Of a stretch of DNA of 64,000 nt, positions 48,401 through 58,200 are shown piece after piece. The stretch is from assembly GCF_022539315.1 (NCBI RefSeq), contig NC_066313.1, positions 9,179,764 through 9,243,763 of the forward strand. The letters are read 5' to 3'. The translations under genes and the position numbers were made by a program. This DNA comes from Serinus canaria. Its lineage: Eukaryota > Chordata > Aves > Passeriformes > Fringillidae. The notes beneath the pieces were generated by a model. It saw only the letters and a list, made by a program, of their open reading frames with translations, ran no database searches and was not told where the DNA came from. The stretch's first letter is position 1. Each line of letters begins with the position of its first letter.

Positions 48401-51400
48401 GGCAAAATTTAGTACTGATGACTGTCTGCTTTGGCAATCAGATTGTGGAAGCTGTGCTTGAGCCTGGCTTGGTTTCAGTCATCCTGAGTAAGGAACAAAA
48501 CTGGCTCCCAGCAAGCAGAATAGGTCCCACAGAAAGATGTGCAAAAAGTGCACCAGTACAGGTGTCATGCACCAGTCTATACTGGCCATGCTGGGAAGCT
48601 TTACCAGCATCAGGCTCTGGGAGCTGCAGCTGTCCTTTGCCATACTTGCATCTTTTGTCTTGCCACTGTCAAAGGCCCAATGGCTTCCAGGCCTGATTCA
48701 GTAAGTGAGAATGAAACTGAGTGAGCAGCTGGGGCAAGGAAAGAAAGCAAGCAGCAGTGACTGCTTTATCTGATTTTCCATGTTTTTTTCTGCCCATGGA
48801 ACCAATCCATAGGAGCACCCCAGTGCTGAAAGAGGAAGGGCTGACAGTAAAACTAATAGAAAGGGGCTCTCCATGGCATGCTCTTCCAGACACAAAATCG
48901 ATTTTCTAGTAGAAATCAGCATGGGAGTTGGAGTTTCTCTAATTACCATTAAGTTGCAGTTAATTTCTGTGCCCTTTGGAAGAGAGGCCAAAGCAGTGGG
49001 ACAGTGAGGAAACAGGTAGTCTTGGCACTGCTTCAGACACAGCCGTGCTACCAAGAAGAGCAGTCAGGGAAGTGAGGGAGACACCAGCTTTGGGAGTGGA
49101 TGCTCCTGGATTCAAGAATGAGTTCTTTTCAGTAAAGCCTCTAAAAACATCTGAGGACCCTGTCTTCTCCAAGACCAGAAAACAGTCCTTTGAAAAGGGA
49201 GGACATGAGAGCAAACTGCAAAGTGCCTGGGAAGAGGTTTCAGTGGATTGTACGCTTTGCCTCTCTTCTAGGGGAAGACACAATCTGTCTCCAAATTACC
49301 TTCTAAAGTTTGCAGTCTGGCTGTTTGCTCTTACCGTTCTGTGCCTAGCAATTACAACTGCAAAAGTAATAATTTATTTAAATGTCAAAATAACATATGC
49401 TTTCTGAATTTGATGATGGAAGAATAAATGGAGACAGATGAGTGTTACCCACCGATTTTGGATAAAATTAATATAATTGTTGGGGATTGGGGAAACAAAC
49501 AGCATTATTCTTGTACTTCTTTATACAATATTTAAGGAGAAGTAATAAATATGTAATCCAAGGTACCAGTGTACTATTTCATATACTGCAGGTGGTTCTG
49601 TAACAATGCTGTCAGTTCAACTAATTAGAACATAGACAAGGGAAGTGTGCAACCTGTAACGCTCCATTGTTCCTGAAGACAAAACCATAATGAAATATAA
49701 TGTCTTCCTCCCATTGGAGAGTAACGAAGAACAAAACTAATTTGTCGGACCAAAAATTAATTAGACACATCAGATTTGATTGTACCTATTACTGTGAAAG
49801 TTTGCAGCTGTTCCTCATATTGTTATGCCAATGATGGAATGTAAGAGGGACCAGGCCAACTGATGAAGAAAAAGAATAGCTACAGCATTAACCAGCATTG
49901 CCCTTATCTCCAATTTTACTTCTGGTTTTCCAGTGAATGTTTTTTAGCACATCATTAGTGATCATAAGAGTTTTATTCTTGATTCTTTGAGTCGATTCTT
50001 GATTCTCTTTGAGTCTTCTGTAAAACTTTTCAACATCCTGCTTCAAGTATGGGCACAAGATTCCTATAACAGTGAGACAATTTATAACTAAAGGAATAAT
50101 ATACTTCCTACTGCTTCATATTTTCCTCTTTTTGCTTTCTGGATTGTCACACCTCTGTTATCTAAAATTACTCTGGGAGGCCAGTAGTTGATTATCCACT
50201 ATGAAAACCAGTTACTTTCAGAAAAAAAAAAGCCTGAAACATTTTTAGAAGAATGAATCCTGTATTTAAAAATAAAACCTCTTTTAATAAACTGTACTCT
50301 GTATTTAATGACTATTAAAATTTTTACTGCTTAGAAACACAGCTTAACTCTCTTGCAGCACTGACCTGTTCTCTCCATAATTCAGCATTTCTGGAGCTGT
50401 TCATTCTGTTTGCAAGTTGTTAAAGGGTATAGATAGGCACCAGACCATCTAGAACTCTATTATAATAACTCAATAATGCTTTCCCATTCATTATGACGTT
50501 TTGAGGTTTATTCATTAGCTCATTTTAAATCCATGTAACTAGTTTTTTTTTAAATTTACTTAAAAATAGTTTTCATGTTTTATGATTTTGATTCCCATTC
50601 AAGCATTGAATGGTACCAACTCAGGTTTTTCAGAAATGGTATCACCTAAACATTGTTACATTTATCAAGCAAATTTACAGTCTGAGAAATAACTGCTAGC
50701 AATTCATAATCAATTGGAAAATTGGGCCTAAAGAAAAGGGAGATACAGACCATATATGTAATAAACACACCCAGCTTCAGGCTTCCAAAAGAAAAACAGA
50801 AATAACAATAGAAACATAACCCAAACAGAAACTACTCCTTGTTACTTTTCATGCAAATGACTCTCAAATGTGCAAAGATGTCACCAAACAAACTTGTTGA
50901 AGCAGATATTCTGAGATCATTTAAGGAACAAATAAATATCACTAAGAATTCTGGCAATCATCCAGCAAAGACCTTTGATGCAAGTATAACTCACAACACA
51001 TTAAGTGACACAAGGCTACCCAGGTACTTAAAATGCAATACACTTATTGTGCTTTGCTGGAATAAGTGCAGTGTATTTCCTGCCTAGGTAGATGGACCCC
51101 TTAAGGAAATAATTTTTAAAAAGTCCTGGGGTTTTTGCATTTTCAAAAATCAGTTTTTTGTTTTCACTTCTGGATATCTTTTTTCCTTTTTTTTTCTTTT
51201 CGTGTTTCTGCATCTGCCTTTTCTAAACCAAGTGCTACCTTCACTTCCACTCTTGTATTTGAAGACTTCAGTGAGACTTCCAAGCTGAAGTATCCTAGCT
51301 TCTGTTTTGATGAATGGAGAACCTGAATATCAGTAAACATTTAAGCAAAGCTTATGGGATGGCCTTTTCTAAAGGTCTACCAGACTAGTCCATGTTTGGG

Positions 51401-52213
51401 CAAGTGTATTGACAACATTTTCTAGAAAGAAAATATTTAGTAACAATAGAAGTCTCCCAAACAAACAAACACACAAACAAGAAAATGTCCATTAAGTAAT
51501 AACCAAGTTAGATCATACAGATAAAGGCAAAAAAATTCCTGTATCATGCACTAAAAAGAGGTTTTGCTTTGCACAGCTCATTTCAGGTTTGCTAAACAAA
51601 ATTACTTCTAGTCTTCCATTGTTCCTGTTCCCATCATTATATTTCATACTCAGGAAAAATTTCAGGAGAAACAAAACCTATGTTTCCCTCCGGTCAGGAA
51701 ATTAGCTCTGCATGGAGACCACTACCAAGAAACAACCATTACAAAGGCTGGAAGGATAATGCTACCTTTGCTCTCTAACTGGTCTAAAGAAAACTTTTAC
51801 TTTGACAGAGGAGGCTTGTCTTCTTGGGATACCTGAGAAACACTGACTTTAGACATTCAGAAAACAATGGTAAATAGTGTCTTAAGCACCGGTGGAATGA
51901 GTAAATCAATATTCAAGCCATCCTAACAGAAGGAAAAGGGAGCTTGGGCTCCACACATCTGCCAACCTGCAGAAGTGGTAAATTCATTTTAAAAAACCCC
52001 AAAACATTAAATCAGTTTCACTAGGCAATCTGCATTTTCTCATATGTCTTGGGAACATACTTCCCTTCACTGCCTTCCGGAACTCTGCAGTAGGAGAAGA
52101 AAACATCATCAGGCAGTGGGGTGCAAAAGCTAACTAACCAGCTCTAGCCAAACCTTGTCTTTTCCTCCAAAGATTTTTATGCTTCCAGAAGTGATGTACG
52201 AAAACATTTCTGA

Positions 52214-52247
<34 letters not shown>

Positions 52248-55200
52248 AGGCAAAACAAAACAACACAACAGACAACAACTTACCTATTATTATGGGTTGT
52301 GGGTCACTTTTTACTCCCACACCTGCACTGGTGCTTGCAGCAACTTCCACGCGGTACTGGATACCTGGATATAGGCCACCTATTACTACAGACCGAATGG
52401 CTGCATCTACTGTTTTGTTGATATGAAATCGAGTCTCATTACCTAGGCACCAGATCTGGGACAAAAGTTGATGTGTTAAAAGAGATGCAATTCTTCACAC
52501 TCACACAATCGCAAATAGGTATGACATATCAAGGTATTTCATGGCAATCACTTATTTGGGGCTTCTTGACAATCTTACTGTCCAGGAATTGCTGAAATTG
52601 GGATGATTTAGCTCAGCAAGGAATCCCAGATTAGCACAGGACCAAGGCAGCTGCAAAGACTGCTTGCAAATACCTCTCTGGACTCTGGCTCTCCACGGAG
52701 TGCAAATTCTGCGCTTATACTTCTTAGAAGCACAGACCAGATCATCCAAGTGGCAAAGAGGTTTTATACGTTAATCAAAATGTTGTTTATCAAACCATTT
52801 GTGTAAAAAAACCTCACACTTTTTCCTTCTAAATTTCCTCCTGAATAGTAAAAGGATATTAGCACAGGTTGAAACACTTCTTACAGCACTAAGGAATAAA
52901 CAATTTTCAAAATTGTTTTCAACTTCCTTTCACTGCACAAGAGGGATACTTGAATTTCTGAAATGGAATAAGCACAGACTCATATTTACCACTGCCTTTG
53001 TGATTAGTTACATTATGTAGGAATCCAGACATCAGTTTCTCACTCAAATATTATTGAATTAAACAGAAAATCCACCCTATAATCACAACTGGCATTTTGT
53101 GATGAGAACAGTCTATGAGTTCAGAGTGTTATGTCTCCCTCTTGCAGTTTTCATATGATTCTCCTAAGATATTTCAAAACTAACTTCTAGGAATGTTTAT
53201 TCAGTTAATGCTATCTGCAAATACTGCCTCTGTATTACTAAAGAAAGCATCTACTACCACACAGGAAAATCAATGCATAAATATATCACAGGTACACTTA
53301 CATAAAAATAACAGCAGAACAAAACACCATTGGTGGAACCACTATCAGTGACAAATTAATGCATCTAAGCAACAGCAGTAATATCTTTACACTTACTTTG
53401 ACCCTGCTCAGTGTTTTACCACACTTTATCTTTTTTTTGTGTGAAATGATGAGAAAGATTTGAAGAGGAAAAAAAAAAAAATCTTGTTTTCCTAAACCTA
53501 AGGTGATCCCATTTGCCAGCCAGAATGCAGTAAGGTGAATAACTATTGCATTCATTCCTTCACTCCTTGTCTGTCCTGCTCTTAGGTTACAACAGCTATG
53601 AGATGTCCCTAATTAAAAGCATTTAATTAATGAATGAATTAACAGGCATTCTCAATTTGTTAGAAAATGCACTGTGGAACTTCAGCAATTATTTCATACT
53701 CAAGCAAATATTAGACTCCCTGCACCATTCACTGCAGCCAGTTCAGTACTCAGGCAGCCACCTAATCTAACACAGGAGGGCTGTAATAGGTAGTGACTCC
53801 AGCTGGTTTTATACACAGCCCAGAGGCCTGAGCACTCACCTGGAACATGGCTTTTATTAGACATCAGCCCACTTTGTTTCATATCTACATGTTTTGTAGT
53901 TTAGGAGTGTGCTTTACTCATTTGCCTATAAGCCCTGGATGGTTTATATTGACTTATACTGGAGTCAGGATCAAGATTAATTAAGCCAAAGGATAATTAT
54001 TAATTGATATAAAAATTAGATCAATAAAATCCTGGGATTAATAAATCTTGATATTGACTAAAAGTAAAACAAAAGAAGTGCTATGCTACATATAAACATT
54101 GTGAGCATTTACTGCATCCTTCTGACCAAATGAAAAGCTGGAATAGGTTGAACCATGATCTGATTTAGAAACCAAGCACTTTCTCCCTTCTTCATGCTGT
54201 GTTCCCTCAAGATACAGCAGGAGAAAAAAAATCTTTTTATGTGAAACAAGCTGCAGTCACCACTTCCACCCTTTGTGGGACTGTCAAGAAAGCTGCCCTG
54301 ATCCATTCCAATTAAACATTTCACATTTGGTTAATTTACCAAACCGTGCTCCATGCTGTGACAAGGCTGAACCTCGCCCAATCATTTTCTCCACCTGAAT
54401 AACAGAGTGCATTTTTTTTAATGTTGTGAAAATATCATTGTGCAAAAGTGATCTTAGTAGGAAATTACAGACTACAACAACATTTAATGTATAAGGAGTG
54501 GATATTTTGAGCCATAATAGCAACAAAAAGGAAGAAAATACAAACAAAGCAAGTAACTCTCACGTAGCAAGCTTTGGATATACTGGTTGTGTTCAACCTG
54601 TTTTTCAGAGCAAACAACCTGGCACTCTAAGTTGTGAAGCTGACAGAGATAGTACTTGGAAGAAGTCTTGATTCTCCCAGAACCACAGTCCTTGACTTTG
54701 ACCTTGAAGTGTTAGGATTACCATTTTTGCAGAAGAAATAAGAAGCAACTTCCCTGCCAGCTTTGCTGACAGATTGAAGGTACTCCAAGAAAGGGACTTC
54801 ACTGCCTGTCTTTGGAGTGCAGAAGCCCCTTAAAAAAAAAATATCTCTTCCTCTTCTTGTTCCACAGCAGGAAAAAGCTAGAAATATAAGAACTGTAAAC
54901 TGGCTAGAAATTACAGCTCTCTTTCATATCAATCACATGATGTTTTTGCTTTTTAAAATAACAGTAGTAATAATAATAGTAATAATAATGATAATAATAA
55001 AGAAATCCATAAGCAGTCAGTCCTCTTTCTCCATATAATTATATGGGCAGCTGTAAATGCTGTCAGAATCTAAATCCATAAACAGTGCTATTGTTCTGTA
55101 ATTCAAGCAGGCTGTTTCCTTAAACACACAACCCTCCCATCAGACAGGGTGTGTACCTTGTACTCCTGGATGACTCCATTTTGGTGATCTGGAGGGGGAG

Positions 55201-58200
55201 GATCCCACGAGATGCTGATGCTTGTGCTGTTGTGATTTCCAACTGTCAGGACAGTGACAGACTGAGGAGGAGCACTTGGAGCTACACCAAAGAGGGGAAG
55301 CAAACAGAAGCAAGGCATTAATCCATTTGCTAGGACATGTATTTTAATGAAGCAGTGCAGGATCAAGCAGACAGTACAGAAAACTCACACTCCTAGGGAT
55401 GCACTTTTGTCAGGCACTGACAATGTTGAAAAATGCCCTTCTGAAGGGAAGCAGAGGGCTGAATGACAGTGTGGAATTCGTGGCAATGGAGAATCAATAC
55501 AAATAACTCCTTATTTATTTATATTTGGCATTTCTTAAGTTTGCATTGGAACTGCTCTCACATTTGCTTTTGTTTTCCACAATATGCATGAATAACTATG
55601 GATGTATCAACTAAGTCACATGTGAGGCTGCTTCACCTGGCCTGAAAGCTGTTTGGTTCTTCTGTTCTTACATATTCTAATAATGATGTGAGCAGCCAAC
55701 ATTTAATGACCCTTTCTTGTTTGCTCTCCAGGAAGACAATACCAGGTTTAAACACAGAACTGCATGTCCAAACTGGAAAAGGCTTAAAATGTTCATGGCT
55801 TTACATCAAAACCCAGTGAATAGAGCAGGTGCTAAGTTAGGCCACATATATACTTCTGTCCTTTTCTGCCCCTAGGCAAATTGCTTTCTCTTCAGAGTCA
55901 TGTTCAGTTCAACCATTCACAGCTGTTTGGCTGGTCACTGCACATCAAGGCCAATTTTACAAGCCAGCCCTGCTTGTTGTCTAGAAATGCCAAAAAAAAT
56001 TTAGAAACATAGTTATTAGTGACCAGAGCTATGCTGACAAAGCCCCTCTTGCAGCTACACCAGCAGCAGGGTGCTTCTGTTGGCTCAGAGAAGTGGTGCA
56101 GGAGCCCTGCTATGGAAAGGTCTCCTCTGTGAGCATCTACCATATCCATACTGGGCTCTCCTAGCATGGCTGTGGCTGCCAGGGCAGAAGATTATCAATA
56201 TGGCTCAGCTCAGCCACCTAAAACTTCTTGCAGCCCCCCTCATCCTTCTCTTGCTCCCAGGCAAGTGTTGAAACTCCACCACAGTGGCAAGCTAGGCCAC
56301 CAAGGTTGGCTGTATTATATTAAGGTATAGTCCCTGGGGGCAAAAGCTGATGGATAGCAGCTGCTTGGAACTGGTCCTAGAATTTATTTATTCCATCTCT
56401 CCCAGTCCACCTACCCAGTCTTCAATTAAACTAATAGAAAGAGGCCAGAAAAGTGTGAACTAATAAAGCAAGCATGGAGTGATACCTCTCCAGGATAATT
56501 TTCCAGTTCACAGGAGGCTGTTGCTTAGACACCTACTGTTCTAGGGAGGTGCCTTTGTCTTTAATAAATACTTGTGGAATTTGTCTTCCATATATTTTCA
56601 TTGCTTTTAATCTGATCTTAAAACATTTCATATGAAATATGAAAGCTGATTTTGAAAACATATGATAGACATCATACAAGAACCTAAAATATTTATCACT
56701 CTCCTGCCTCAACTTCAGCCCTGGATAAAACATGGTTTGGGGCATCTCACATTATGTGACAAATCTCCCTGACTCCAGACCCCTGGCCAGAGTGACTTCT
56801 TCACTGCTAAACTTTATGGCAACAGAATTCTAGTTTTATCTTAAACAGATATCCATGCCCATCCTTGGACCATGCTTCCCAGAAAAGCCAAGAGCCCCTG
56901 GCATTTTTGCATCAAAGTCTGGCATGTTTAACACAAATAAGCACAGCTACAGATATCAGAAGTGTTCAAGCCTCCTGAGCCAATTCAGATATTGCTATTG
57001 TTCTCCACAGCTTCTTTGAGGCTGGCTGCGTTCCCATGTTGGAAGCTCCTCGGCACTTGACCTGGCACAGGCTCACGGAGCCGAGCTCAAGTCTTTACCC
57101 TGATAACCCTGAAAAATTGGAGTGCTCTGCTGCAAGAATCACACAACTTCAAACTAGGGTATCAGAGGTGAGGACATGGAACCACACAGGATTACAGCAG
57201 AAATAAAAATATTTTAGCTGAAAAATGAAAACACATATTGCAGTCCTGGGAGGCTTCACATTTCGACAACTACATTTTCAGATGCTGGTTCAGCTGCAAA
57301 GCTAATAATGCTTGGTAGAGTCCTTGTGACCTTGCCTGGTGCAGAGAAACAGGGAACTGGAGGGGAGAAATGGAGCTGAATTGTGGACAATTTGACTTTC
57401 AGCCAGCTCGAGTGAAGCATGGAAAGGTTGCCTTGGGCTACTCCTTGCAATCGTGCAAAGCATAAAATTGGTGAAATAAATAGTTGCATTGTGTATTTTA
57501 TGGCAAGTGAAATAATTTGCCACACAGTAAAAAATTAGCATTTTAAAAGTCTTCAAGTTATTCAATAACAATAAAACTGTGAATAAACGTATGGGTGTCA
57601 TATTAATTAGAGTATTTTATGTGGAAATAATAATCATAAAAATGGCAAAGCTTAACACTGCATAACTCTTTTTGGTTTTAAGTACAATGGAACAACTTGC
57701 TCAAACATATTTACTTTCCTTACTGAAAGAAAAAGGGCATTCAGAAATATAACATCTTATATATGCATACCTGGGGGGAAAGGGGAGTGTGAATGCAAAA
57801 GAAATGTAAAATTAATAGCATAGTCTAAAATTTAAAAAAACCACATACTGTATTCTTTTGTCTTTTCATTTAAACTGCATGAACATTCTAGTTAATATTC
57901 TACCAGGGTGTGTTGATGTTTAGGAGGTTTTTTGAGGACATAGGATAAATTTGAAGCAAAATTAAAATTGCAGCTAATGAATGCAGCTGTGGAAATATCA
58001 TTTTAAGAGCTGCATTAAAGTGAGCAGAATCTGACAGAGAGCAGCTGATAAAAGCTAAGGAGACTTCCATTCCTGTCATATTTTTGTGGTGACAAACAAG
58101 ATGCAGGACAAGTACTACTCCATAATGTTATTCCAAAGGAGATTTAACAGTGGATGCAACTGAGAAAAAAAAAATCATCTGTCTCTAGAGAAACTATGAA

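Larger units (their letters stand above)
46658..52283 (-). other. ROBO2: ROBO2 intron (5.6 kb)
   Basis: Intron before the transmembrane exon. It holds an AAAAC pentamer repeat beside the upstream donor (52213-52272), a 20-21-nt direct repeat (49975-50015) and a 25-nt tandem duplication (47004-47053). A less AT-rich stretch lies at about 48080-48900. The plus-strand frame at 48976-49407 has no recognisable family and no splice support. Confidence 0.85.

Noticed and set aside
48976..49407. 143-codon plus-strand frame with a hydrophobic C-terminus
   Set aside because: No family match or supporting promoter or poly-A context; probably chance.
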